Below, piece after piece: positions 45,329 through 56,783 of a stretch of 64,000 nt of DNA. The translations under genes and the position numbers were made by a program. Where the stretch lies: positions 67,634,398 through 67,698,397 of the forward strand of contig NC_079487.1 in NCBI RefSeq assembly GCF_020520425.1, read 5' to 3'. The notes beneath the pieces are model-generated. The model was given only the letters and a program-made list of their open reading frames with translations. It was not told where the DNA came from and searched no databases. The DNA is from Spinacia oleracea. Lineage: Eukaryota > Streptophyta > Magnoliopsida > Caryophyllales > Amaranthaceae. The first letter of the stretch is position 1. Each line of letters begins with the position of its first letter.

Positions 45329-47364
45329 CTAACATGCTCCTTGTCTTGCAATTTTCTGTGATTTATTTTCTTCCTTTCCAGAACTGCATACGCGCATTTA
45401 TGGGGAATGACAATTATTCCGAAGTGTATTTTCTTCCTTTCCAGAACTACTTACGCGCATTTATTGGGAATGCCAATTATTCTGAAGTAATGTTGCTTCA
45501 GGTCCAAGATTCATTCCACATATTAGTGATTCATGGTGTGTGCGAGGTAATAGCTTCTACAACTAATACACATTTTTAATTTTTTTGGTAGAAATAGTGT
45601 TGTCTTATTTGGCTCCTTCATTCAAATATATGTATCTCAGTGATAGATGCTGGAAAGACCTCGGCCAGTTTGCCAAATGGGTGGTTTAAAGTGGTCTGGT
45701 GTAAAAATGGTATTAAAAGCAACCATGTACATTTGTATGTGTTAAAGAAAGCCGCTGAATTCCAGGTCAATGATAACTTCCATTAGTCTGTTAATATTGA
45801 ACGAAGAGAATTTCGGTTAATATGGATATTTGAACCTCTCTCTCTTATGTCTATATGATATTATGGTATTAATTTGATTTGTTATTTGAGATATCTGTCT
45901 TTTTTTGTTTAGGTTTGTAATGGTTAACCGAATGCAACACATGTCTATGTCATCTGCAAGTAATGGAATTCGTCTAAAGAAGGTAGGTTCACCACATCAA
46001 TCTGCAAGTGCACCAGTTAATGTGTCAGTATGTTAAACCTAAATTGGAGTGAGATTAGTATGTTCTTGATTAGATATGTAGATGTTTCATTAGTTATAAT
46101 TCTTATAACTTGTTACAGCTTAACAGGTAACCTGTTTTGCTAGGCTGCATGAAATGTGCAAAATATTTCTGATTGGTTTTTTCGATTCCTTGTTATATGT
46201 TTCTTTTCCAGTCTATCAATTTTTAAAACTTTGCAAGCAACAGGGCCAGTCCTGGAGCTAGGCGTGCATACTTGAAATCCGAGGGTGATTTTCCATTCTT
46301 GCCATGACCTGGTGAAGTTAATTTGCATCTTCAGGTACTTTAAATTCTTTTTCTAAGGGTAATTTCTGCCCAGTTCTGATACACCAATGGCCTATGGGTC
46401 AAAGTTGGATTGGGAGGGAGGTGTATCTGACAGTCTGTTGTGTTGGGGTTGTAAAATCCATTTGTTTCAAATATTGGTCATAGAAGTGGACTTCGGACTA
46501 ACATATATAATGTGGACTATCTTGCCCAAATGTCAAACATGTCTAATTAGACTACATCATTTGTTTACATGCAAGGAGACAAAAAATTAGATACATGTAT
46601 CTTGTAATGTGGCAAACTAATCAGCCTGCACTACACGTATTTCAACGGGAACATATACCCTTATCATACTAGAATTATTAGGGACTGAACCGTTGAACAA
46701 AGTGGTTGCTAGCTGCAAGAGATGTTCACTTTGTTAATTTGCTCTTGGTAGCAAGATATATCACATGAGTTGCTCTATTGTGTTTTGTATACTGCATACT
46801 TCTGTACACTTTCCTCACATTACCTTTCATAACAGGCTGATGCAAGAACCTTTGAGGCTCTAAGGAGCTTCTCCACACCGGCATATTTTGTTCTAATGGA
46901 GGTTGAACCAATCACATCTTTGTCCAAGTGCAATGTCTTGCAATGGTGCTTGATGCAAGTGGTTATGGAGGATGACAGTGCAGAGGAATTGAGTGTTTTC
47001 TTCCCCCTTTGTCCAACATACTCATTTTCAAATTACATATACATTTCTTATGGCTATGTATATGCCTTTTGCGAGCGAACTTTCCAAAAACTTATTATTG
47101 TAATCTTAACTTAACTCTAGGTATTGTGGTGAGTGTTTTTTTGAAGGAACATGGAGGAGTTTGGGATCTCATGTTCCTAGGAAATACCTATACCTTTTGG
47201 CTTGTTTTTATGCCTCCAAGCTATCAGTGACATCTACATTGTAACATATTTGTATTTCATGTTGTCCATTACATGCAATTTTACCTTTGGCATGACATTT
47301 TTAGCATTTAATATAAATTTGCAAGCGCTCGTCTTTTACGTAACATTTTTACAAATTAGTTTTT
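45329..47364 (+). other. Exon-like fragments of unknown origin
   Basis: An in-frame 63-bp tandem duplication (45364-45489) reads YFLPFQN(C/Y)(I/L)RAF(M/I)GN twice. A segment after an AG at about 46836 reads ADARTFEALRSFSTPAYFVL with acidic residues following. A segment near 45660 reads SLPNGWFKVVWCKNG. These look like parts of exons, but I cannot assign a family; a DNA-binding B3-like or MBD-like origin was considered and is weak. They lie just before a plus-strand Helitron 3' end. Confidence 0.3.
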
Positions 47365-47410
47365 TATACCTTGGGGGACCGTGAGCGCTAGCACACGATC
47401 CAACAACTAG
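47365..47410 (+). mobile_element. Helitron 3' terminus (plus strand)
   Basis: ATACCTTGGGGGACCGTGAG continues into an imperfect hairpin and CAACAACTAG, followed by T. This matches the minus-strand end at 18118-18077. The corresponding 5' TC end on the plus strand was not found. Confidence 0.6.
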
Positions 47411-47639
47411 TAAAAGAAAAATATTAATTTTAGTTTCCTTCTATATTCATTATTATTATTTAAAATGACTAAATTTTTTAATATTTTCCTTTTTTTAGTA
47501 CTTTTTCCTCTTGTTGATAATTTAATTTCATACTTTGGTAGTTTCCTATTTGGTTCAACTTAATTTAAGGAAATTAAGGGTGATGACGTGTAGTAGGTGT
47601 GGTTTGAGAATTGGGATTTTGAAGACTTCTTATTTCTCA

Positions 47640-47662
47640 CCACTCTACTTTAATAATATAGA
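47640..47662 (-). mobile_element. Helitron 5' terminus (minus strand)
   Basis: The minus strand reads A then TCTATATTATTAAAGTAGAG, a common plant Helitron 5' end. The element would extend to lower coordinates; the best-fitting 3' end seen in that orientation is at 18077. Confidence 0.55.
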
Positions 47663-48390
47663 TTTATTATCGGCGTTGTACTATGTAAAAGCTTGTCATC
47701 TGTAAATAAAAACGGTGTGAGCCGTATTGATCATTGTCTTAATTATTAACTTCCTTCGGGTTCACTAAAATGGTTACTGAGTATATTTTGCTTTTTCAAA
47801 AAAAATTGTGTGCCCCTTATCTACGGTATTTTACTGTACATCTAACCGAACTCTTAAAAAGTGAAAAATAGAATTCATTCAATGTAAAAAGTGACCCAGA
47901 TCAAATAAAAGTGAACCCGACCAAAGATATAAGTGACCTTATTCGATGACTAATATTACTTTACTCAAAGATAAATGTGACCATAACCAATAAAAAATGT
48001 GACCCTAACAATAAACAATGAAGTGACCCTGATCAAGATTTCAAGAGTGATATGGTTGTTGCAAGTTATAACTATGACCAATATATTACCAACAATGAGA
48101 ATACACCAATACACAAGTGTATATATGTAGTAGATTATGTGGGGAACCCATACCATGTACAATATTGTACCTTGCTCTACCATTTGAGCTAATAGCATTG
48201 AAAATAAGGTAATTTATAACTAAAATAAAGAAAACTAATAACACCAATAAGGATAAATAAAAGTACAGAACAGGTGCAAATAACCTTTATCGTTTGGACC
48301 GCCACACAATATATTATTAAAGATCGGCGTTTCTGAAAAGTTTGCGTTACCTTTTGAGTTCAAAGTTTGAATGCTTAGACCAAATATGTA
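47663..48390. other. Intergenic, no supported gene
   Basis: It contains several AAGTGACC(C/T)/AATGTGACC motifs at 47890-48030 as a loose repeat. Nothing else was recognised. Confidence 0.4.
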
Positions 48391-48648
48391 CTCTCTCCGT
48401 CCCGGAATACTCGCAGCGGTTTGACTGGACACGCTTGCCAATGCACAACTTTGACCATCAATATCTTCAGTTATATATTATAAAAACTTATAAAATATTA
48501 ATATTTTGAAAATAAATATTAAGATGAAGCCAACAATATATCATATGCTAACACTTGTTTTCATATACTATCAATAAAATAGAGTCAACGTGAATTATGT
48601 AAATAGTGCAAAAAGTCAAACCGTTGCAAGTATTCCAGGACGGAGAAA
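48391..48648. mobile_element. Stowaway MITE
   Basis: Left end CTCTCTCCGTCCCGGAATAC and right end GTATTCCAGGACGGAGAAAG are inverted repeats flanked by TA. 258 bp, no gene. Confidence 0.85.
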
Positions 48649-48783
48649 GTACCTCATACAACCAATAAAATATGCCGTTACCTCAAAAATCTCACTCATA
48701 CAACCATTAAAATATTTCATGTGGTTACCTCAAAAATCTCGTAGGATTTCGTTTGATTTATTTTACCGCGAGCTATAACTATA

Positions 48784-51540
48784 TGTAACACCCCGACAAT
48801 TCTCTCTTTTCTAAAATAACCTTTTAATATAAAACGTAGAGAATTATCAAGGCATTATCGCCCGTGTGAAAACGTATCGGCTTATTCAGAATTTTGCAGC
48901 GGAAAACATAAAACTAACTTTTAGGTTCATAAATAATCTATTACATATTAGGTCCAAACCCATTTAACTGAATTAAGGAAATACGAATAGTACGACAAAT
49001 TTCAAATCCAAGTTAACAAATTAAATCACTTAATTAAACGAATAGAACTACAAGCTCTCTAATCCCGATCCCAATGATGCATCATCTTCAAACCTGTAGA
49101 TGGTCAACGCTTATTGATCCTTAAAGACTGCTCACCAAAGATGGGTCATCACAGGATCAATAAGGCATAGCCATGATCAACACACACAAACAAGCACGTA
49201 ATCAGCAAAGCTGAGTACTACATACTAAAACAACAACAATCCTAGCATGATACTATCAAACCAACAACCCTAACATGATACTAATAAGTATAAGTAAGGA
49301 CAGACAAAACATAATAAATTGACGATTATACTTGACTAGACTAAGCTAGGCTTAATAACCATAATATTATTTTAGTTGAAATAGACAATGGACCGAGTTG
49401 ACCATCCAGAAGTCTTCACTAAGGAAGACGAGGTACGGGCGCGACTCCGTAACCTCAGTGACCTGCGATATCGAGGAACGTTTAAATAAAAATAGGACAC
49501 GGTGATCAATCCGGTCCGAATTAAAGGCCATGGGCTACCACCATGAACCCCAACTCCTGTTTGTCCGTCACTTCAGACGTGCACAGTCTAAAGCTATTGC
49601 TATTCAGTTTCACTTTACATGATTTACAAATTGAGATTCCGTTATGACTCAACCATTACATAAGACAGACAATTCACATTTGTTCACAACTGTTTTTATC
49701 TTGGAATTAAGTAAGTGATCATAAAAGCATCAATCAAGACTCATTCCAACTTAACCAACCTTTCCTTTAACCATGAGCAACCCTGTATATGGGCATAAAG
49801 TTTCAACTTACTAAACAAGGTCCTCCGCCCTCATAAAGTAGTGAAAAGATAGAAAGGGAACAACAACCAATTGATCCAACCCAATCATATAGAATAATCT
49901 AGTGTTCCCAACCAACATGTTTGTATCAAACATCCATACTAACATGTTACAGTTCTTATAGTGCAAAATAAGTTCAATAAGTTTGTCCAACAGTATTAAA
50001 CATGCACATTCAATATAACCCAGTTCGTCCATAATATCAACATCACCAAGTTCAACAATAGTATCAACATAACCAAGTTCAACAACAAGATTCAACATGG
50101 TTTCAACCATTAGCACACATTCCAAGCACACAGGTATGTACGTACCTTGTGTAAACAAAATGCGAGACCACTTTAAGAATTCAAAAGTCGCCTACGGAGA
50201 ATTCTCCACCTAACAACAACCAATATAGACTCATATCAATTCATATTGAATTTTCAGCAACATTAGGGAGCTTCAAACCCCTCTTAAACATAATTAGAAC
50301 ATTTTCCAATATCGAAACTTGAATATTTGGTTCCCTAGCATCATAATTATTATATTAATTATTGAAATTCGTTGAAAACTCTTCAAAGCATCATACTTTA
50401 AATTTCCAGCAATATAACTACTTTCAAACTGCTCCAAAACATAATTAACATGTTTGAAATTATAAAAACAATAACTTTAATAACTTATAATCATCCTACC
50501 ATGGTTTCAAAACTACAAAAACCTTAAAATTCATGCTTTAAATAATTAAAAATCATTATTTCAAGGCAATTACATAATTTGAAAATTAAATTATTATTCA
50601 AGCATAATATGAAATCTGGAAATCCTAACTAACTCATAAAAAACGTATAATTTAAATTCGAGAACATAATTTAAATTATTAAAACTTAATTAACTTCACT
50701 AATTGGTTTAGGGTTAAGGAAATACCCAAAAGAGAGAGAATAACAGGAGTGATGCCGGCAGTAGGGCGGCGCGGCTGGTGGTGGTTGTCGGCGCTGAGCG
50801 ACGCGGATGATTCTCTAGGTGGTCGCGCAGTGGTGGTTGCACGTGCAGCGATGTGAGAGGGGCAGAAGGAATGAGGGAGGAGAACACAAAACAGACACCG
50901 ACCAGCAAGGGGGAAACGACGTTAAGGTCACAGAAGGCCGACGGTTGCGCGGAACACCGGTGGTCGGTGGTGGCTGGCCTGGTTGTGCGCAAAACAGAGC
51001 ACAAGTGAGGGAAGAAAACAAAGAACAACGAGAGATGAAAGGAAAAACGAAAGAGAAGAGAAGGGGAGAGAGAGTTATCGGACGGGGAAGCGGTGGTCCG
51101 GTGTGGTCGGTTGACCGGCGGCGGCAAGGGTGAAGCTATTCTGCAGGATTACGTGAAGGAGCAATGAGGGTTTGCAAATCTTATTTTCACGTGAAGTTGA
51201 ATGAGAGGAGAGGAGAGTTGGTTCACGTGCATATTGAAATTAGGATGGGGGTTATTTGTTTTGGGCTTTATCAAATTGGGCTAGGATTAGAATTGAACTT
51301 TTACGTTTGAATCCAAAATCGATTAGGCTTATTTTCCAAATTCCAATGTGTTTTCGTAATTCAAATTCTTTTCAACATAAAATTCAAAAATTATTTTTGA
51401 TTTCGTAAATCATTAAAAACATTAAAAATGTAATAAATAAATATACGTTATTTATATATTTATTTCTAAAATTCATAAATTAGTTCTTAAATATACGTTA
51501 AAATATATAAATAAAATGTATAAAATTACGGGGGATTACA
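48784..51540 (-). repeat. 3' LTR of the Gypsy element
   Basis: In element orientation it begins TGTAATCCCCCGTAATTTTA and ends GGGGTGTTACA. The reading frames inside (49811-50158, 50714-51133) recur exactly 8000 bp away in the other LTR and are not genes. Confidence 0.95.
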
Positions 51541-51949
51541 ATCTACCCCTCTTAAAAGAAGTTTCGTCCCGAAACTTGACACGAAAATTCACATATCTTT
51601 CCAAACTTTTCAACTTATTCTTATTGTACAAGTACTTTGTGCCACTCTTGTTCACTCTTTTGCCAACTAAGAGTTACTTGTAATATTCACGAACACATTT
51701 TCTTATGCGAAGAATCTATTTACTTGCATCAACATGTATAAGTTGCTAAAAATGAGCATAAAATGCATAAAATTGCTATAAAAATAGGTAAAAGCGCGAA
51801 TTTCTATCGCATTCTACCCCTCTTAAAGAAAACGAGTTACGCCCTCGTAACTCATCTCAGGGAATAAGCTTGGATATTTCTACTTCAACGAATCATGTCC
51901 CCAATGCTATATTTCCACTAAAATCGTAGCAAGTGGGATTTCTACACTT

Positions 51950-53040
51950 CTTTCCACACAATTCCTCAACAGGTGTCATCTTAAAGCTTGCATACTTTTG
52001 TTGCAAGAAATTCAATAGACTCTAGGTGGTTTTCCCAATTACCCTTAAAGTCAATAACACAGGTTTCAACATAAATTCCGTTAGTAATCTCAATCTGTCT
52101 ATCGGTTGCTGGGTGGAAGGCAGTATTCAACATAAATTCCGTTAGTAATCCCAAGATTCAACTGGACCTTATTGCAAAAATTTCAGACTTTTGTTCTCGG
52201 TAAGGGTCTTACATGTTGCCCTATAAAGGTAATGTCTCCAAATATTCGTAGATAACACCATAACAGCTAACTCTAGGTCATGGGTTTGGTAATTAGCCTT
52301 ATAAGGTTTCTATTGACGCGACAATAGCTAAATCTAGGAAGCTTCCTCACATTTCTCACTTCACTTGAATATCGATTCCTTTTTCAACAAGTTGGTCATT
52401 GGTTTTGCTTTCTTCCAAAAGTATTTCACAACCTCCTATAATGGTCATCTAGGCCTAGAAAACTTCAGATATCAGACGCGTTCTTGAAATAGGTCACTTA
52501 CTCACAGCTTGAATCTTAGTAGGATCTACAAAGACTCCTTCTGGTCAACTTTTCCTTTTTACCAAACCTCATTACACCTTTCATGGATGTATGACTTTTG
52601 GGCTTAACTCTTAGCTCTTTCACTAATTCATATAATTCCTCCCATCTTTTCAAGATGCCAAATGATATCTAACGATCCTGGACCACTTGTATCTTCTCTT
52701 AATTTTATTCCCTTAAGTAACGTAGTTTTCAATCAATTTAGTCTTCACTTTTCCGTCGGTGTCACTTATACACACATGACTTCAAGATTTGTATACTTCA
52801 TTTAATAAAACTAGATTCTTTCTAAGCGTCTCCAAAACAATCCTCAAGTGTTTGTCATGCTCTTTCTCATTCCTTGGATAAATCAGGATATCATCAATAT
52901 AATAACGAACTTAATTCGGAATTTGTGGAAAATCTTATCCATCAAATCCATAATTATGGCAGGTGCATTGGTTAACCCAAAAGACATTACTCTAAACCCA
53001 TAATGACAATAACGAGTCCTAATGAGGTCTTATAGGCCCT
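51950..53040 (-). pseudogene. Gypsy pol remnants (RT and integrase pieces)
   Basis: At 53035-52965 the minus strand shows the RT block [15 protein letters not shown]. About 52910-52800 the catalytic YIDDILIY segment is readable, but in a different frame, so a frameshift lies just before the active site. Around 52150-51950 an integrase-core piece reads FHPATDRQIE with further fragments. Only about 1.3 kb separates RT from the LTR, too little for full RNase H, integrase and chromodomain, so much of pol is deleted. Confidence 0.7.
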
Positions 53041-53829
53041 TATCAGCTATCCTCAATTGGTGATACTTCAAACACAATCAGTCTTCAAGAACACACTCGC
53101 CCAATTCGATTGACCCAATATGTCATCTATCCTAGGCAAAGGATACTTGTTCTTGATGTTGTTTAGCTCCCTAAAATTGATGCATAATTCCATACTCTTA
53201 TCTTTTCCTTAACAAACACACAGGAGCTCCCCACGGTGATGCACTAGGCCTAATACACCCCTTAACGAAACAACTCTTGCAACTGTGTCATAATTAGCTC
53301 ATTTCAGGAGGTGTTATTCTATATGGTGCTCTAGATATATGCGTCATTCTAGGAACTAAGTCTATATGGGACTCAACGGCTCTTAGCAAGTGGCATACCT
53401 GCAATCTCACTAGGAAACACATCCATGAATTCATTCACAATTGGAACATCCTCGATCTTCATTCCGACTTCTTAACTCACATCTAGCTCACACGACCGAA
53501 AAAAAAATAGTTCACAAGGCAAGTTCTTAAACAATTTGGTACACCTTATGGTTACAGCAGTAGGAATACTAACGGGTAAATCAATCACCTCAAAATCTAC
53601 TAACTTCGAACTCTTAATAAGAGATGACGAAGCAAAAGAATAAGCTTTCCCTGAATCAAATAACTTTCTAACTAGCACGGAGTTAATAGAAAAGTAATAG
53701 AAACTAAGTCAACAGGTCGTTCACCTTCATTTCGACTTATCACAGACAGTTTACCCGGGGCCTTGTTATGGTTGTTATTCTAATTAGCAGACTTATGGAG
53801 GTTTCCTTGGCTGTCTTGCGACCCTATAG

Positions 53830-54726
53830 GCTTCGAACTCTAATTTCTTGACTGGTTAAATCCCGACTTCACCCGGTTACCAATCTCATTACCATTTTGT
53901 TCCTTTTTCTGCTTAGTAAAGCACTCATACTTCCTATGCCCCTTTTTCTGACAATAGTTGCAGGTCACTAATTCTCCTTTGCAGTTCTTGCCAGGGTGAT
54001 TGTTATTGCACATCTTACAGTGATACACTCTTTCAGATTGGTTCCTATTGTTGTTCCCCTGATTGTTCCTTCCTTGAAAATTTTCATTTCCATTCCCATT
54101 CCTATTCTCATTCATATTCCTCTTGAAATTCCCTTGGTTTTTCCAGCATTAAACTCTTTTCTTTTCTCCCCAACAACATTTTTCTTGTCCATTCTGGACT
54201 ACAGGCCATAAATATGAGCAGCTCCCCCCATACACAATGTATAAAGACGTAAAGGTTTCCCCACCTAATCCTAAGGTGGTCATGCTATAAGTCTGCATAG
54301 TATTCAGCTATGGTCATGCTCCCTATGCTAAGGTTTATGAATTCCTAAGCTTTTTGCTTTCTCATAAAAGGTAGGGTAAAACTTTCCCCTTAAGACAGTA
54401 ACAATTGAATCCTAATTGAATCTCTCAGCAGCGCTAAGCCTAGCTCTATTTTCTCTCCACCATAAATCAGCTTCATCTTTCAAGTACATGACAACTTGAC
54501 CCACTCTCATGTTCTCAAGACATTTTACATCCCCAAACAGTTTCTCAAACTCTCTAACCTAGTTCTCTAAAAAAGTAGGATCAACTTGCCCCTTAATTCA
54601 TGGTGGCTTAACTTTGGCTAGTCTCTCAAACATGTCCCCAGCAGAATCGGGACGCTCAATTCTCTCTTGGATCATCTTTTCCGTCAAGAGGCGAATAGCG
54701 ACAACTAAGTCATTATTGCTTGACAT
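53830..54726 (-). pseudogene. Gypsy gag, broken by stop codons
   Basis: It starts at ATG 54726 (MSSNNDLVVAIRLLTEKM). It contains capsid-like blocks (VREFEKLFGDV, LKDEADLWWRENRA) and, at 54033-53930, the zinc-knuckle region CKMCNNNHPG and CNYCQKKGHRKYEC (C-x2-C-x4-H-x4-C). At least three in-frame stops interrupt it, two of them TAG where Trp (TGG) is expected, as would follow from deamination of methylated cytosine. Product not made in full. Confidence 0.8.
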
Positions 54727-55361
54727 TCTAGTGTGCGACCTAAAATTAATTACTCTACGATCCATAACTCATATTTCCCCTCTACGAAAGAAATTTAGAT
54801 TTGATCATAGAGATCGCATCAACAAACACTTATTCAAGAATGTACACCAATAATAGAGCAATCATCGTCACTCATTCAAGAAAATATCCCCATCAAGGAC
54901 ATACAATTTGAAAACCAATGAATGGAAGTTCAATCACAACAAATAAGTAATAATATTCCCATTCGGGTGCCCAAAATAAACTCATGATCATTTGGATTAT
55001 CTATAATCTAGCTTTATTCCTCGAAACAAAATGTTGATAACACTTCCTAAATCGTAACATCGAGTTTGTCCTAAAATAAAGTAAAGGTTCTATGATATAA
55101 ATTTAAACTACTGTTGGCGAATTATGGAATTCCCAAATTGGAAAAAAAAATACTTTAACTTCTATTGCTGACTCTATAAAGGTTTATTATATCCTTGAAA
55201 ATAATAAAGAACATTTCAAACTTCAATAAACTTTAACCTTAAACTGTTGTAGCTTTGCTACTTATTCTTTAAAACATAAAAGAGCTAATTAACTATTAAT
55301 GACTTCAAAATATTTGTGGCCTCTTGCCTATCCATTGCTCCTGAAACTTGCGGAGTGAAAT

Positions 55362-56132
55362 TTAGATCTCAAAATCATCAAACTCTTCTTCAGGGTCTTC
55401 ATCGGGGTCTTCCTCAGGGTTTGCATCTTCACCCATGTCTTCATCTTGATTAGGCTCACTTGCCATCTCCTGTTCACTTTCGAGCTCTGCATCCGAATCA
55501 CTAGAGATCTCAATGGTTGGCTCATGAGCCGCTGGGTTAGGATACTCTGCCTCAACACCTATATTCTCATTCTCCACAGCTACATCATTTTCCTCTAGGT
55601 CATTATTTACACTAATTCCCATAGGTTCTTCTGTAACTGAATCCCCAACATGACTCCCTACGATTTTACCGTCTCTAAACCCACTTTCTGCCGCTTCAAT
55701 AACGGTGGTCAGAATTTCTGAATCATATTTCCATCTACCATCCCAAGTCTCATACTTAGCCAAGTTTGGAGTTCCATTATCAGAATGCATGTCTTTAAAC
55801 TTTTCCTTGAGTTCTAGGTATGGAAATTTGTTAGGTAAGCAATTAATAATAGTGGCTGCTATCGTATCCTTTCTCATTAAGATAGGTTGCCCTAGAACTT
55901 TAGCATGATATTCGCATCCAAACACAATTTTCTTCACGTAAATATCAGGGGTTTCTATATCAAGTTTCTCGAAAGATCCTATGTTGGTGTACTTGGAAAG
56001 AAATATTTTATTCCTGAAATAAACAATTCCATGTCTCACTAACGATTTTCCAACCAAATTATAAACAAAGTTCAATAACGCAATAAGTTTGGTGGGAGCA
56101 AACAATTCTTTATGCACATTTAAATGTAACAC
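55362..56132 (-). CDS. Unknown 256-codon ORF between leader and gag of the Gypsy element
   Basis: The only long intact frame of the element. It starts MLHLNVHKELFAPTKLIALL. Residues about 1-150 are globular-looking with aromatic and lysine residues (GKSLVRHGIVYF, IVFGCEYHAKVLGQPILMRK). The last 60 residues are a strongly acidic tail (EISSDSDAELESEQEMA, ending EEEFDDFEI). It is neither gag, protease, RT nor integrase by any motif I know. It stands where some plant Gypsy elements carry an extra ORF before gag. It has stayed open while gag and pol have not, which may reflect a role in trans-mobilisation or simple chance in a recent copy. The N-terminus may be truncated, because no strong start context was seen. 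Confidence 0.5.
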   Translation of the reverse strand: MLHLNVHKELFAPTKLIALLNFVYNLVGKSLVRHGIVYFRNKIFLSKYTNIGSFEKLDIETPDIYVKKIVFGCEYHAKVLGQPILMRKDTIAATIINCLPNKFPYLELKEKFKDMHSDNGTPNLAKYETWDGRWKYDSEILTTVIEAAESGFRDGKIVGSHVGDSVTEEPMGISVNNDLEENDVAVENENIGVEAEYPNPAAHEPTIEISSDSDAELESEQEMASEPNQDEDMGEDANPEEDPDEDPEEEFDDFEI

Positions 56133-56767
56133 TTAAACAATTAGTACACGCACGTTCATAACAATCAACTTCTTATCATTGACTAGCTACTAATGCACAT
56201 ATAATTCTATCTTATATGCCCTTCTTATACTACCCATCTCTCATAAACTAAAGCATTGAAATAATTTAATTAACAAAGTAAAATGACGATAATATAAGAA
56301 AATTATAACATAGAATAATAACATGAATAAAATATAAAAAAAATTAAGTAAAATAAATTAAGGAAATGCGTAGCGAATAAATTAGAAAATAAAGTTATTA
56401 ATTCGAAAAAGATTTATATTTCCTAATAACGAATTCTAACTCTTGAAACAACTAAAAAAAAAATTGAACTTCTTTAAAAAAAAACGTACTCATTTTTTTT
56501 TTTTTTTGTTTTTTTTTTTTTTTTGAATAATAAATAATAAGAAAAATATAAATGTCGAAAGTATCACTTTAATTTTAATAATAATTTGATTTCGAACTTA
56601 AATAAGAAATATTATGTTCTTTCAAACAAGATAAAAGGAAATCGGCCCCCCAAAAAAAAAGTACCAATTTTTGAACACTATAATACGTAGAAGCTCGATT
56701 TTTTAAGAAATTTATTTTAAATAACTAGATAGTTAGGCGCCTAAACTTTATTAAAGTAAAACCTTAG

Positions 56768-56783
56768 CTTCTAGATACCACTT
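56768..56783 (-). promoter_or_regulatory. Primer-binding site (initiator tRNA-Met type)
   Basis: Directly inside the right LTR the minus strand reads AAGTGGTATCTAGAAGC, close to the usual TGGTATCAGAGC priming site for minus-strand DNA synthesis. It fixes the element's orientation. Confidence 0.7.

Larger units (their letters stand above)
18077..47662 (-). mobile_element. Candidate very large composite Helitron (terminal signatures only)
   Basis: On the minus strand the right side starts TCTATATTATTAAAGTAGAG after an A (47662). The left side ends with a hairpin built around CGTGCGCGCACG followed by ACCAACTAG and then T (18077). TC start, hairpin, CTAG end and A/T insertion site fit Helitron rules. 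Subtracting the nested elements leaves roughly 10 kb carrying fragments of at least two host genes in the same orientation (CCCH zinc finger, FEN1), as in gene-capturing Helitrons. No Rep or helicase coding was recognised. That the two ends belong to one element is inference; they could be unrelated. Confidence 0.3.

Noticed and set aside
45650..47000. MBD- or B3-domain gene call for the exon-like pieces
   Set aside because: Only a few residues agree and key domain residues could not be located, so no family name is given.
49811..51133. Reading frames of 68-137 codons inside the left Gypsy LTR (and identical ones at 57811-59133)
   Set aside because: They recur because they are in LTRs, overlap on both strands in GC-rich DNA, and have no recognisable protein features.
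54614..54853. Plus-strand frame over the gag region
   Set aside because: It is antisense to the Gypsy gag, which explains the conservation.
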